From assembly GCA_028140795.1 (NCBI GenBank), contig JAOIOW010000001.1, forward strand, positions 274,466 to 338,465: 64,000 bases of DNA, read 5' to 3'. Every line of letters begins with the position of its first letter. The stretch's first letter is position 1. The notes beneath the pieces were generated by a model, which saw only the letters and a list, made by a program, of their open reading frames with translations, had not been told where the DNA came from and did no database searches. Of this stretch, positions 35,575 to 46,393 are shown one piece after another. The position numbers were made by a program, and so were the translations under genes. The DNA comes from Fidelibacterota bacterium. GTDB lineage: Bacteria > Fidelibacterota > Marinisomatia > Marinisomatales > Marinisomataceae.

Positions 35575-35769
35575 ATGATTGAAGTAAACATAAAAGACAA
35601 TGAATCTCTAGAGAGAGCACTTAGACGTTTCAAAAAGAAATGGGAACGTTCGGGTGTGCTTAAAGACGTTAAAAGAAAAGCTTTTTATGAAAAGCCTAGC
35701 GTTACAAAGAGAATTGCCAAAAAACAAACCATTAGAAGAGCAGTAAGACTAGCAAAGTTTAATAACTAA
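35575..35769 (+). CDS. rpsU: 30S ribosomal protein S21
   Basis: 64 residues, normal size. ESLERALRRFKKKWERSGVL followed by a strongly basic C-terminus is the S21 signature. S21 binds near the anti-Shine-Dalgarno end of 16S rRNA and helps initiation; in Bacteroidetes-like bacteria it has been linked to sequestration of that site. Here it directly follows rsmA, which modifies the same rRNA region. Confidence 0.95.
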   Translation: MIEVNIKDNESLERALRRFKKKWERSGVLKDVKRKAFYEKPSVTKRIAKKQTIRRAVRLAKFNN

Positions 35770-35820
35770 TAGTCTATATCTCCTCTTTTAATTCTAATAA
35801 AAAAGTTCTAATCTACAACT

Positions 35821-37134
35821 ATGTTAATTAGAAGTGCATCCGGTCTTAGAGGAATAGCTGAAGATCATTTTACTCCCGAATTAATTGATAAGTACATTTC
35901 TGCATTTATTTCTACTCAAAATATAAAATCATGTGTTATTGGAAGAGATGGCAGACCTTCAGGGAAGCAAATTTCTCAATGGGTAATTGATTCGTTTCAT
36001 AAAAATGGAATCAATGTTGAAAACTGTGGTCTTGCAACAACTCCTACAATGCAAGTCATGACTGAAAAAGAAAATTTCGATGGTGGTATTGTAATTACAG
36101 CTAGTCATAATCCATCGGAGTACAACGGACTAAAGTTCCTGCAAACAGATGGGACATTTTTAAGTCCAGAGCAATGTGAAGAATTATTTAAAGCAGTCGA
36201 TCAGAATGTTTCAATAGACCCACCTGATTCACTTGGAGTAGTTTCAGATTATTCCACAGCTAATGAAGAGCATATAGATAAAGTTTTAGCTGCAAAATGC
36301 ATCGACATAGATAATATTCGAAAAAATAACTTTAAAGTTGTAATTGATGCTGTAAATGGAGCAGGGTCATTTATTCTACCAATGCTTTGTGAACGATTAG
36401 ATTGTGAAGTTATAACAATGAATTGTAGTGGAGATGGTGATTTTTCTAGAATACCAGAGCCACTAGCTGAAAATTTAGAAGCCTTAGAGCAAAAAGTTTT
36501 AGAGGTTGGTGCTGATATTGGATTTGCCACAGATCCCGATGGAGATAGATTATCAATAGTTTCTAATAAAGGAAAAGCAATTGGAGAGGAATACACATTA
36601 GTTTTAGCAGTGAAAAATTATTCGAATTTTCAAGAAAGTATGGTTGTAACTAATCTATCAACCTCAATGATGCTTGATGATATTACAAACAAAACTATAA
36701 GAACAAGGATTGGGGAAGCGCATGTTGTTCAAAAAATGAATGAGTTGAATATTTCCATAGGTGGCGAAGGAAATGGAGGAGTGATTCTGAAAGAAGCACA
36801 CTTAGGAAGGGATTCTTTGGTGGCAGTTTCTATGATTTTAAGCTTATTATCTATTTCCGGAAAATCAATTAGTGATGAAATTTCCAGCATACCAAAATAT
36901 TTAATGGTAAAAGATAAGATTTTTCTTAATAGTAAAATTGATTTTGATAGTCTTGAAAGTATATTTGATTGTGACGAAATTAATAGGCTTGATGGTATAA
37001 AATTTAGTTGGTCAGATAAATGGATTCACATAAGAAAATCTAATACAGAGCCAATAATAAGAATTTTTGCTGAAGCACCAACAAAAGACAAAGTGGATGA
37101 ATTGGTCAATACATTAAAAAATTATGTAAAATGA
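35821..37134 (+). CDS. Phosphohexomutase (phosphomannomutase/phosphoglucosamine mutase)
   Basis: 437 residues. The phosphoserine loop TASHNPSEYNGLKFL, the metal loop DPDGDRLS, the sugar-binding GGEGNGG and the phosphate-binding KSNTEPIIRIFAEA give all four domains of the alpha-D-phosphohexomutase family. Members interconvert 1- and 6-phosphates of glucose, mannose or glucosamine; the GEGNGG loop favours a glucosamine or mannose enzyme. Likely needed for peptidoglycan or LPS precursors. It overlaps valS by 4 bp. Confidence 0.9.
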   Translation: MLIRSASGLRGIAEDHFTPELIDKYISAFISTQNIKSCVIGRDGRPSGKQISQWVIDSFHKNGINVENCGLATTPTMQVMTEKENFDGGIVITASHNPSEYNGLKFLQTDGTFLSPEQCEELFKAVDQNVSIDPPDSLGVVSDYSTANEEHIDKVLAAKCIDIDNIRKNNFKVVIDAVNGAGSFILPMLCERLDCEVITMNCSGDGDFSRIPEPLAENLEALEQKVLEVGADIGFATDPDGDRLSIVSNKGKAIGEEYTLVLAVKNYSNFQESMVVTNLSTSMMLDDITNKTIRTRIGEAHVVQKMNELNISIGGEGNGGVILKEAHLGRDSLVAVSMILSLLSISGKSISDEISSIPKYLMVKDKIFLNSKIDFDSLESIFDCDEINRLDGIKFSWSDKWIHIRKSNTEPIIRIFAEAPTKDKVDELVNTLKNYVK

Positions 37135-39755
37135 AGTTATTAGAAAAAAAACATAGCCCTTCAGATATTGAGAGTAAGTGGTATAAACATTGGGTTGAAA
37201 AAAAATATTTTTCAAGTAAAGAATCTGAAAACCATTATACAATTGTAATTCCTCCACCTAATGTTACTGGTAAGCTTCATATGGGGCATGTTCTTAATAA
37301 TACCATTCAAGATATATTGATTAGAAAAGCTAGAATGGAGGGTAAAAATGCATGCTGGATTCCTGGTACAGATCATGCGTCAATTGCTACTGAATCAAAA
37401 GTAACTAAGATGCTTGAAGAGCAAGGAATTAATAAAAAAGATTTAACTAGAGAAGAGTTTTTAAAGTATGCGTGGGAATGGAAAGAAGAATATGGTGGTA
37501 CTATCATTAATCAACTTCAAAAACTCGGATGTTCATGTGATTGGGATAAAACTAGTTTTACTATGGATGAGGATTATTCTAAAGCTGTTTTAGAGTCTTT
37601 TGTTCAACTATATAATAAAGGATTGATTTATAAAGGTAGTAAGCTAGTAAACTGGTGTCCAAAGTCACAGACCGCTTTAAGCGATGAAGAAGTTATGTTT
37701 AAAGAGGTAAATGGAACTCTTTGGTACATTAAATATGCTATTAATGATTCTGATGCATTTATAGAAATTGCAACAACCAGACCAGAAACTATGTTAGGTG
37801 ATACAGCAATAGCAGTAAATCCTAATGATAAAAGATATAAAAAATTGATAGGCAAGACAGCATTATTACCACTAGTTGGTAGAAGTATTCCTATTATAGC
37901 AGATGACATGGTAGATCCTGAATTTGGAACGGGCTGTGTTAAAATTACACCTGCGCACGATTTGAATGATTATGAAGTAGGAATAAAGCATAATCTCGAA
38001 ATGATTAATATTATGAATGCAGACAGTTCTATTAGCGATAAAGCTCCAGAAAAGTATAGAGGTATGTCAAGGGAGGCCGCTAGAAAGCAAATTGTTCTTG
38101 ATTTAAAAGACATAAATCATCTAATAAAAGAAGAGGATTACTTTCATAAGGTTGGATATTCAGAACGAGGAAATGTACCAATTGAATATTATTTGTCAGA
38201 GCAATGGTTTTTAAAAATGGAAGATTTAGCTAAGCCAGCTAGCAAAGCAGTTAAAAATAATGAAATTAATTTTTACCCAAATCATTGGGTTAAAACCTAC
38301 AATCATTGGATGGATAATATTCAAGATTGGTGCATAAGCAGACAACTTTATTGGGGCCATCAAATACCTGTGTGGTATAAAAAAGGTACGGATAGAACTA
38401 ATCAAGATAATTGGTTCGTTTCAACCACACCGCCAACAGATTTAGAAAATTGGGAACAAGATAATGATGTTTTAGATACGTGGTTTAGTTCATGGCTGTG
38501 GCCTTTTGCAGTTCATGGATGGCCGGAGGTAAAAACCACAAAATATTTTCCAACCAACGCACTAGTAACTGGTCCAGATATCATTTTCTTTTGGGTAGCA
38601 AGAATGATTATGTCCGGATATGAATTTATGGGTGATTTGCCATTTAAAGATGTTTATTTCACGAGCATTTTAAGAGACGAAAAAGGCAGAAAATTAAGTA
38701 AGTCCTTAGGAAATTCTCCTGATCCAATAACATTATTTGAAAAATATGGTACTGATGCAACTAGATTTTCCATAATGCTGATGTCACCACAGGGTTCTGA
38801 TGTATATTTTTCAGAGAATGGAATTGAAATCGGAAGAAACTTTATGACCAAGATTTGGAATGCAAGTAGATTTATTATGCTCAATCACGAAGATTCATTT
38901 GCAGATGAGATTGATATTGAAGTATTAGATAATTTTGATAAATGGATTCTTGATTCACTAGACGAAACAGTCAGTGAAGTCAATAAATACTTCAATAAAT
39001 ATCAGTTTAATGAAGCAATAAAAAAAATCTATGATTTTACATGGAATGAGTTTTGTAATTGGTATATAGAAATTGTAAAACACAGATTTAGAGAAGGTGA
39101 TATTACTTCAAAAAGTAATTCGTTTAATATTTCTAAAAAAATAATTAAGAAGGTTCTATTATTATTACACCCAATTGCACCATTTGTATCTGAAGAGATT
39201 TGGAATCATCTGAAAGATACTAATGAAGAAGATATTATTATATCATCTTGGCCTAAAGCTACAAATAGCAACATAAGTCACAACAAAGATGAAATATTAG
39301 ATTTTAAAGAAATAGTTACTTCAATTAGAACTATTCGCTCAGAATTAAATGTCCCACCATCGAAAAAAATTGACGTGATCGCTCATGCAAAAAATGAATC
39401 AATTGAGAGCAGATTAAATCCTTTAATTGATCTAATTAAATCTTTATCAAATTCTAAAAATTTGAATTTGAGTTCAAAAAAAGAAAAGCCAGAAAACTCT
39501 GCAGTAGCAGTATGCAAGTCAGTGGAGCTATATATTCCATTAGGGGATTTAGTAAATAAGGAGGAAGAACTCCAAAAGCTTGACAAAAGATTAAGCGAAC
39601 TAGACAAACTCATTTCATCAATTGAGAGCAAGTTGTCTAATGAAGAGTTTATAAGTAAAGCTCCTGAAAATATAGTTAATGGTGAAAAAAATAAACTAAG
39701 CGATTTTCTTGTTGAAAGAACAAAAATTCTTTCTAATATTGAGGTATTAAAATGA
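37131..39755 (+). CDS. valS: Valyl-tRNA synthetase
   Basis: 874 residues. PPPNVTGKLHMGHVLNNT carries the HIGH motif, GTDHASIATES is ValRS-specific, TTRPETMLGDTA lies in the editing domain, and GRKLSKSLGNSPDP is the KMSKS loop. The C-terminal coiled-coil arm (EEELQKLDKRLSELDKL) is present. Full length and intact. It overlaps both neighbours by 4 bp. Confidence 0.98.
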   Translation: MKLLEKKHSPSDIESKWYKHWVEKKYFSSKESENHYTIVIPPPNVTGKLHMGHVLNNTIQDILIRKARMEGKNACWIPGTDHASIATESKVTKMLEEQGINKKDLTREEFLKYAWEWKEEYGGTIINQLQKLGCSCDWDKTSFTMDEDYSKAVLESFVQLYNKGLIYKGSKLVNWCPKSQTALSDEEVMFKEVNGTLWYIKYAINDSDAFIEIATTRPETMLGDTAIAVNPNDKRYKKLIGKTALLPLVGRSIPIIADDMVDPEFGTGCVKITPAHDLNDYEVGIKHNLEMINIMNADSSISDKAPEKYRGMSREAARKQIVLDLKDINHLIKEEDYFHKVGYSERGNVPIEYYLSEQWFLKMEDLAKPASKAVKNNEINFYPNHWVKTYNHWMDNIQDWCISRQLYWGHQIPVWYKKGTDRTNQDNWFVSTTPPTDLENWEQDNDVLDTWFSSWLWPFAVHGWPEVKTTKYFPTNALVTGPDIIFFWVARMIMSGYEFMGDLPFKDVYFTSILRDEKGRKLSKSLGNSPDPITLFEKYGTDATRFSIMLMSPQGSDVYFSENGIEIGRNFMTKIWNASRFIMLNHEDSFADEIDIEVLDNFDKWILDSLDETVSEVNKYFNKYQFNEAIKKIYDFTWNEFCNWYIEIVKHRFREGDITSKSNSFNISKKIIKKVLLLLHPIAPFVSEEIWNHLKDTNEEDIIISSWPKATNSNISHNKDEILDFKEIVTSIRTIRSELNVPPSKKIDVIAHAKNESIESRLNPLIDLIKSLSNSKNLNLSSKKEKPENSAVAVCKSVELYIPLGDLVNKEEELQKLDKRLSELDKLISSIESKLSNEEFISKAPENIVNGEKNKLSDFLVERTKILSNIEVLK

Positions 39756-41080
39756 AAAAATTAATTTTTATACTTTTATCATTTAGTTTGGTGTTTTCCC
39801 AACAAGAATCTTCAAATAGATCTCTAACGATTTATAAAGATAATTTTGCTGTGATTAAGGAGCCAATTATATGGAATTTGAAATCCGGTAGCAATATCAC
39901 TTCCTTCTCAAATATTTCAAAAAACTTATTATTTGATTCACCTGTTTTAAATATTGAAGGAGTAGAAGTTTTATCTCAGACCTTAAATAAAAATTTTTCA
40001 TCCACTGATAGTTTTTTAAAAAATAGTGTAGGTTCACCAGTTGAAATTATACCAATAAGTGGAAGCAGAACAGAAGGTTTATTGATGGATATTAATAGTT
40101 CAAGCATATCTGTTAAAACCAGTAAAGGCCTTGTTGTATTTCAAAGATCACAATTACTTTCATTTACATTAAAATCAAATAGTGTTCAGGATAAATTTAC
40201 TCCTCAAATAGTATGGGAATTAATTTCAATTGAAGAAAAACCTGTTAGTGCTGAATTAACATATATTTCTTCAGGATTTTCCTGGAAGCCAATTTACACA
40301 TTAACAATTAATGGTGATGATTCTACTGCTTCATTAATGGTTAATGCAGAGGTAACAAATAATTCAAATGTTAGTCTTTTTGCCGCCAATTTAAAAGTTG
40401 TAGAAGGTAATGTTCCTTTAAATTCCTCTACTAAAAAATCATCATATCAAATGATGGAATCTAGAAGTGCTATCGACACTAGAAATTCATTGGGAGATTT
40501 TTATATCTTTGATATTGGTTCAAATCTAAAGCTCGATTCTATGCAATCAATTCAATTACCCCTAATGGAGTCTAGACAGATTACTTACGACAAAAAGTAT
40601 ATATTTGAAAATTCTGAAAGAGATCAGGGAGATGAACCTTTAAGTATTGAAGTTTCATTCGAGAACTCGGCTTCAAATAATTTAGAACTTCCATTACCGT
40701 CAGGAGTATTATTCCTCTATGAAAAAGATGATACAAATTCAATGAACTTTATTGGAAGAAATTCACTTACTCAGCTATATAAAGGTGGTGTAGCAATCTT
40801 AGATGGAGGAAAGGCATTTGACATTATTGGTAAAAGAAGAATTTTAAATTTTGATAGACAGTCCAACAGTGAAGAATCTACTATATCTCTACAAATACTT
40901 AATACCAGTGATAAATCTATTAAAGTTAAAGCAGTAGAAAAAATCTTTGGAGACTGGGTGATTAAAGAATCTTCTTCGATGTATATAAAAGAAGATGCAT
41001 CAACAATTTATTTCCCATTAGAGATTGAACCTGGACAAACTGAGCTAATTACTTATACTTACAAAAAAGAATGGAAGTAA
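39752..41080 (+). CDS. Secreted DUF4139-domain protein
   Basis: 442 residues with signal peptide MKKLIFILLSFSLVFSQ. The body has the layout of DUF4139 proteins: an N-terminal beta-rich part (LTIYKDNFAVIKEPIIWNL) and a C-terminal part with ISSGFSWKPIYTLTI. Function of the family is unknown; members are periplasmic or outer-membrane associated. It overlaps valS by 4 bp and is followed by recG after 6 bp. Confidence 0.78.
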   Translation: MKKLIFILLSFSLVFSQQESSNRSLTIYKDNFAVIKEPIIWNLKSGSNITSFSNISKNLLFDSPVLNIEGVEVLSQTLNKNFSSTDSFLKNSVGSPVEIIPISGSRTEGLLMDINSSSISVKTSKGLVVFQRSQLLSFTLKSNSVQDKFTPQIVWELISIEEKPVSAELTYISSGFSWKPIYTLTINGDDSTASLMVNAEVTNNSNVSLFAANLKVVEGNVPLNSSTKKSSYQMMESRSAIDTRNSLGDFYIFDIGSNLKLDSMQSIQLPLMESRQITYDKKYIFENSERDQGDEPLSIEVSFENSASNNLELPLPSGVLFLYEKDDTNSMNFIGRNSLTQLYKGGVAILDGGKAFDIIGKRRILNFDRQSNSEESTISLQILNTSDKSIKVKAVEKIFGDWVIKESSSMYIKEDASTIYFPLEIEPGQTELITYTYKKEWK

Positions 41081-41086
41081 TGTCTT

Positions 41087-43189
41087 TTGAGCGAAGCTTT
41101 ACAAAATTCTAATTCGTCGTTAGATACCCCAATTCAATTTATCAAGGGCGTAGGTCCAAAAAGAGCTAAGGTGCTCGAATCATTAAATATTTTTACCATT
41201 AAAGATTTATTATATTATTTTCCTAGAAAATATTTGGACAGAACATCTCTTTCAACAATTGGATCTATTAGTGAAGGAGATGAAGTAAACTTAGTTGGTA
41301 GAGTCAAATCTGTAAATCTCAGAAGAATGAAAAAAGGAAATTTTGTTACTGCTAATGTAGCAGATCATACTGGTTCAATTAGATTAATGTGGTTTAACGC
41401 TGCGGATTACATTCATCAATCTCTTAAAGTTGGTGATTTGTTAACAATGCATGGCAAGGTAGCAGCGTATAAAGGTAGTCCACAAATAGTACATCCTGAA
41501 TATGATAAATTAAATGCAAATGAAATTTCATTAACTACAGGATTTATCATTCCAGTTTACCCCTTAACAGATGATTTAAAAAAATCAGGACTCGATAACA
41601 GAAATTTGAGAAAAATAATTTATTTAGCTTTAGAATCAGTAGACAGTATTGATGATCATTTTGATAAAGATTTAAGAAAAAAATTCAATATTGAAAATTT
41701 AGATATTTCTTTAAGAAATATTCACTACCCAAAAAATTTTGAATCACTAGAGAAGTCAACTCATCGCTTGAAATATGATGAACATTTCTTTCTACAGTTA
41801 TTATTAGCTATGAGAAAAAGTAAAATCAAAGAAAATAAATATGATTCTATAAAATTCAAGACAAAGTCATATAATAAGATATTAAAAAATCTTGATTTTG
41901 AGCTCACAGGCAGTCAGCAACTATCATTGAGAGAGATCGTTGATGATTTTATTTCAGAAAATCCAATGAATCGTATGATTCAAGGAGATGTGGGATGTGG
42001 TAAAACTATTGTATCTATTCTTGCATCATCAATTGTAGTAGATAATGATTATCAAGTTGGAATAATGGCCCCAACTGATCTTTTATCAAAGCAATTGTAT
42101 AAAAATTTTAAATCTCATTTTGAAGCTATAGGCATAAAATGTTCCTTGTTAGTTGGAAGCTTGAAGCCGAAAGACAAAGACAAGGTTTTAAAGGACATTA
42201 AATTAGGGAAATCTAATATAATAATTGGAACACACGCTTTATTTCAAAAGGATGTTCAGTTTCATAATTTAGGATTTGTAGTTATTGATGAACAACATCG
42301 ATTTGGTGTGAACCAAAGGCAAAAGCTTCTATCAAAATCGACTAATCCTAATCTAATGGCAATGACAGCAACACCAATACCAAGAACTCTAGCTATAACC
42401 TATAATGGGGACATGGATTTATCTATTATTGATGAATTGCCAAAAAATAGACCTGACATTCATACTTCGTTTATAGAAAAAGATAATTTATCAACTGCTT
42501 TTAATTTTATAAGGGAAAAAGTAGAAAGCGGAGGACAAACAATTATTGTTTATCCATTAATCAATGAAAGCGAAAAACAAGACTTATCTGCTGCGGTTGA
42601 ATCTTATGAATATTTAAGCAATAGTATTTTTCCTGATTTGAATGTTGGATTAATGCATGGACAATTAGAAGACGAAAATAAAAACAATGAAATGCAAAAA
42701 TTTATGGAAGGAGACATAGATATCTTGGTTTCTACAACTGTTGTTGAGGTTGGAATTGATAATCCAAATGTTAACGTAATGCTTATCAATAATTCCGAAA
42801 GATTTGGATTAAGTCAGCTTCATCAATTAAGAGGAAGAGTTGGAAGAGGATCTTTGGAAAGTTATTGTCTTTTATGTAGTGATAGCGAATCTCCTAAAAC
42901 TAAAGAAAGATTAAGTATCATTGTAAATTCAAGGAATGGTTTTGAAATTGCTGATGAAGATTTAAAATTACGAGGACCCGGAGAGTTTTTTGGAGAAAAG
43001 CAAAGTGGATTTGTAAAATTTAAAATAGCAGATTTAATTACTGACGGACCTATTATTAGAGATGCGAGAATGAATGCTTTTGAAATTATAAAGAATGATG
43101 CAAATTTGACCCATAATAACCACATAAATATCAAGCAAAAGTTTGATGATGAATATTTACAATTATTTTTAAAAACAACAGTAAACTGA
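41087..43189 (+). CDS. recG: ATP-dependent DNA helicase RecG
   Basis: 700 residues with a TTG start at 41087. The N-terminal wedge/OB domain begins IQFIKGVGPKRAKVLESL; helicase motifs are MIQGDVGCGKTIVSIL (Walker A), VIDEQHRFGVNQR (DEQH Walker B), MTATPIPRTLA and QLHQLRGRVGRG. RecG remodels stalled forks and branch-migrates Holliday junctions. Full length. Confidence 0.96.
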   Translation: MSEALQNSNSSLDTPIQFIKGVGPKRAKVLESLNIFTIKDLLYYFPRKYLDRTSLSTIGSISEGDEVNLVGRVKSVNLRRMKKGNFVTANVADHTGSIRLMWFNAADYIHQSLKVGDLLTMHGKVAAYKGSPQIVHPEYDKLNANEISLTTGFIIPVYPLTDDLKKSGLDNRNLRKIIYLALESVDSIDDHFDKDLRKKFNIENLDISLRNIHYPKNFESLEKSTHRLKYDEHFFLQLLLAMRKSKIKENKYDSIKFKTKSYNKILKNLDFELTGSQQLSLREIVDDFISENPMNRMIQGDVGCGKTIVSILASSIVVDNDYQVGIMAPTDLLSKQLYKNFKSHFEAIGIKCSLLVGSLKPKDKDKVLKDIKLGKSNIIIGTHALFQKDVQFHNLGFVVIDEQHRFGVNQRQKLLSKSTNPNLMAMTATPIPRTLAITYNGDMDLSIIDELPKNRPDIHTSFIEKDNLSTAFNFIREKVESGGQTIIVYPLINESEKQDLSAAVESYEYLSNSIFPDLNVGLMHGQLEDENKNNEMQKFMEGDIDILVSTTVVEVGIDNPNVNVMLINNSERFGLSQLHQLRGRVGRGSLESYCLLCSDSESPKTKERLSIIVNSRNGFEIADEDLKLRGPGEFFGEKQSGFVKFKIADLITDGPIIRDARMNAFEIIKNDANLTHNNHINIKQKFDDEYLQLFLKTTVN

Positions 43190-43196
43190 GGACTAA

Positions 43197-43511
43197 ATGA
43201 AAGAAAAACCAACAGAAAAACAATTATTTGATGCCTTGATTTCCCAAACAGCTTATGGAATTTGGGTGTCACTTGGAAAATTGCAAAACCCAGTAAGTGG
43301 AGAAACATCTATCGATCTTACTCAAGCATCAATTCAAATAGACATGTTAGATATGATTAACAATAAAATGCATGCTAGTCTTACGGATGAAGAAAGAGAG
43401 TATATTGATAAAGTTTTAGCTGAAGCAAAAATGAATTATCTTGAAGTTGAGAAAAATGAGAACGAACAAGATAGTTCAAAAGAAGAAAATAAAGAAGAAC
43501 CAGAAGCATAG
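43197..43511 (+). CDS. DUF1844 family small protein
   Basis: 104 residues. The segment SLGKLQNPVSGETSIDLTQA with DMLDMINNKMHASLTDEERE matches the DUF1844 pattern (a short helical domain with conserved ID.L and LT..E). The tail is highly acidic. Function unknown; members occur across FCB bacteria. A GAGGA sequence 6 nt before the ATG is one of the few clear ribosome-binding sites here. Confidence 0.75.
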   Translation: MKEKPTEKQLFDALISQTAYGIWVSLGKLQNPVSGETSIDLTQASIQIDMLDMINNKMHASLTDEEREYIDKVLAEAKMNYLEVEKNENEQDSSKEENKEEPEA

Positions 43512-43513
43512 AG

Positions 43514-46393
43514 TTGAGTTTTTTCACTACTTATAGCAAAAAATTAGAAAATCTAATTGCTGGAGTTATTTTTCTGATAACATTTGCAGTATATTTTTCA
43601 ACAATGGCTCCTACAGTATCTTTCTGGGATACTGGAGAGTTTATAGCAACTTCTCATATTTTAGGAGTACCTCATCCTCCAGGGAGTCCACTATTTTTAT
43701 TGGTTGGTAAATTTTTTAGTCTAATACCCATCAGTAGTGATATTGCATTCAGAGTGAATATTTTTTCACCTATAATAAGTGCATTAACCATTAGTCTCTT
43801 ATTTCTCATTTGTAATCAATTCATTGATAGAATAGATCCAAGTGATAATAATAAGTTTTTTAAGATGTGGTCCTCTTTAACTGCTTCTTTGACTTTTGCC
43901 TTCACTCATAGTCATTGGTTTAATGCTGTTGAAACTGAAGTGTATGCTTTTAGCGGATTTATGACTGCTCTAGTTGTATTTCTAATAATGCGCTGGTCTC
44001 AAAAAATTCATGATTCAAATCATATCATATACTTAATATTTATAAGCTATATCATTGGATTAGCAACAGGTTTACATTTACTTAATCTGTTAACTATCCC
44101 ATTTATTGGACTAATAATATATTTTTCAATCGGAAAATTGAGCACCAAAAATTTGATTCTTACCTTTATATTTTCTTTAGTTATTTTTTTTGGAATTCAG
44201 ACTGTTATTATAAAAGGCCTCCCGCAATTAACTGCATCTTTAGGATTAGTTGGACTAAGTTTTTTAATTATTTTGTGGGTTATAGCCACGATTTACTCAA
44301 TTAAATCAAACAAAACTTTTTTATCAATTTTCTTATCATCTGTTTTACTGATTGTAATTGGCTATTCCACATATTTTGCAATTTTTATTCGATCTGGCCA
44401 AAATCCCAATATAGATGAAAATAATCCTGAAACTATTTCTGAAGCTATTTCTTATCTAAACCGAGACCAATATGGTCAAATGACTATTTTGCCAAGAAAA
44501 TTTGATAATCTTCCTTCAAAAATTTCTATTGTGGGATCTCCAGCTGATGACAACTCACAGTTTTCATTTGATCAGGAATTGGATTACATGTTACATGATA
44601 TTCCATCTCAAGCAAGCTTTTTATGGAATTACCAAATTAAAAAAATGTATTTAAGATATTTCTTATGGCAATTTGCAGGTAAAGGTGACAGCGGAGACCC
44701 ATTTGTTGCAAGTGTTGGAGCATCCTCTGATGAAGATGGAGTGGATTGGAGACAATTCGGATTACCAATTGCACTTATAATGGGCTTAATTGGAATAGGA
44801 TATCACTTCAGGAAGAATAAACAAGATGCATTTTCTTTATTGATATTATTTTTAATGACTGGTATTGCAATTATTTTCTATCTCAATCAAGATGCTCCAC
44901 AACCAAGAGAACGTGATTATGCTTATGTAGCAAGTTTTATGACTTTTTCCATTTGGATTGGTTTAGGTATCTATTCATTCATCAATTTCATTACAGATTC
45001 TTTGCTAGAAAAGTCAATTAAATTACAATCATCTTACTTTTTGATAGGGTTATTCATTCTATTTATGCCAACTAGAATGTTAATTGCCAATTATCATGAA
45101 CATGACAGAACAGGAAACTACATTGCTTGGGATATGGCATATAATATGCTTCAAACATGTGAACCAAACTCAATTCTTTTTACAAACGGAGATAATGACA
45201 CATTTCCTTTATGGTATTTACAAGAAGTTGAACAAATAAGAACTGATGTAGTAGTTGCCAATTTGAGTCTTTTAAATACCACCTGGTATGTTGAGCAATT
45301 AAGAGAACGATATAAGGATAATCCATTTATTAAAATGAGCGATAAGGAAATTCAAAGTCTAGATTTTAAAAGATGGGAATCAAAGAAAATCTCTATAAAT
45401 GCTCCAAAAGATAGCAACAATGAGATAGGTAAAATTGAGTGGGAATTAAACCCTACTTATTTAGGCGTTGCATTAAGAACACAAGATCTTATGGTTTTAA
45501 GAATAATTAATGATAATAATTGGAATAGACCTATTTATTTTGGTGTGACTGTTTCCCCGACAAGCATGCTAAATCTTGATAACTATTTACAGATGGAAGG
45601 CTTAGCATACAGATTGGTAAATAATTCAAATCAGATAATTAATCAAAATAAAATGTCGGATAATTTATTATCGTATATTGGAGATAATTCTTGGTTTACT
45701 GATTACGATTCAAATAAATACAATTTACTTGATAGAGATATTTCAAAAGAATATCAGAGAGGATATATCTTTAGAAATCTTGCAAATGAGAAAGTATATG
45801 TTGATCCTCAATTAGGACGATTGGTACAAAATTATCGCACTGGATTTGTAAGACTTTCTATATCTCATTATTTAAATAAAGATTTTCAAAAAGCTGAAGC
45901 GGCTCTTCTGAAAATGGAAGAAATTATGCCAAGCAGTATTATTCCTATACCTTCAAAACAACTTCAATACCAAATTGCACAAGTTTATAGCGGTGTAGGT
46001 AATCAAGCTAAAATGAAATATCATATGAAAGAGCTTGTTGAAAGAAAAGATTTATTGCTTGAAGACTATATATTGTATGGGAAGACTTTCATTCAACTTT
46101 TAGAAGATTATGATGAGTCAAAATTAATTTTTGAAACTATATACCAGAATTATAAAATTATTGAACAGTCAATTTTAAGACGAGGGTTCACAGCAACAAA
46201 AATATCAGAAAAAGAATGGCAAGATTGGCAACAATCACTTCCAGAAATTATTTACCTACTTTTTCTAAGTTATAAAAATCTTGAAATGTATGATGAGGCC
46301 AAAATATTATTAAATGATTGGATTAATAAGAATCCTGCTGATGATAATGCAAAAGAACTACTTGAGGAAATATTGCAGCTAGAGTCTTCCTAA
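43514..46393 (+). CDS. DUF2723 membrane protein (TMEM260-like, putative protein O-mannosyltransferase)
   Basis: 959 residues with a TTG start 3 nt after the previous stop. About 12 membrane helices fill residues 10-510; FWDTGEFIATSHILGVPHPPG in the first loop contains the acidic and His residues conserved in DUF2723. The C-terminal 400 residues are soluble with TPR-like helices. Human TMEM260, of the same family, is a protein O-mannosyltransferase, which suggests a lipid-sugar-dependent GT-C enzyme, though the bacterial substrate is unknown. The next gene, a GT2 transferase, has an overlapping start. Confidence 0.82.
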   Translation: MSFFTTYSKKLENLIAGVIFLITFAVYFSTMAPTVSFWDTGEFIATSHILGVPHPPGSPLFLLVGKFFSLIPISSDIAFRVNIFSPIISALTISLLFLICNQFIDRIDPSDNNKFFKMWSSLTASLTFAFTHSHWFNAVETEVYAFSGFMTALVVFLIMRWSQKIHDSNHIIYLIFISYIIGLATGLHLLNLLTIPFIGLIIYFSIGKLSTKNLILTFIFSLVIFFGIQTVIIKGLPQLTASLGLVGLSFLIILWVIATIYSIKSNKTFLSIFLSSVLLIVIGYSTYFAIFIRSGQNPNIDENNPETISEAISYLNRDQYGQMTILPRKFDNLPSKISIVGSPADDNSQFSFDQELDYMLHDIPSQASFLWNYQIKKMYLRYFLWQFAGKGDSGDPFVASVGASSDEDGVDWRQFGLPIALIMGLIGIGYHFRKNKQDAFSLLILFLMTGIAIIFYLNQDAPQPRERDYAYVASFMTFSIWIGLGIYSFINFITDSLLEKSIKLQSSYFLIGLFILFMPTRMLIANYHEHDRTGNYIAWDMAYNMLQTCEPNSILFTNGDNDTFPLWYLQEVEQIRTDVVVANLSLLNTTWYVEQLRERYKDNPFIKMSDKEIQSLDFKRWESKKISINAPKDSNNEIGKIEWELNPTYLGVALRTQDLMVLRIINDNNWNRPIYFGVTVSPTSMLNLDNYLQMEGLAYRLVNNSNQIINQNKMSDNLLSYIGDNSWFTDYDSNKYNLLDRDISKEYQRGYIFRNLANEKVYVDPQLGRLVQNYRTGFVRLSISHYLNKDFQKAEAALLKMEEIMPSSIIPIPSKQLQYQIAQVYSGVGNQAKMKYHMKELVERKDLLLEDYILYGKTFIQLLEDYDESKLIFETIYQNYKIIEQSILRRGFTATKISEKEWQDWQQSLPEIIYLLFLSYKNLEMYDEAKILLNDWINKNPADDNAKELLEEILQLESS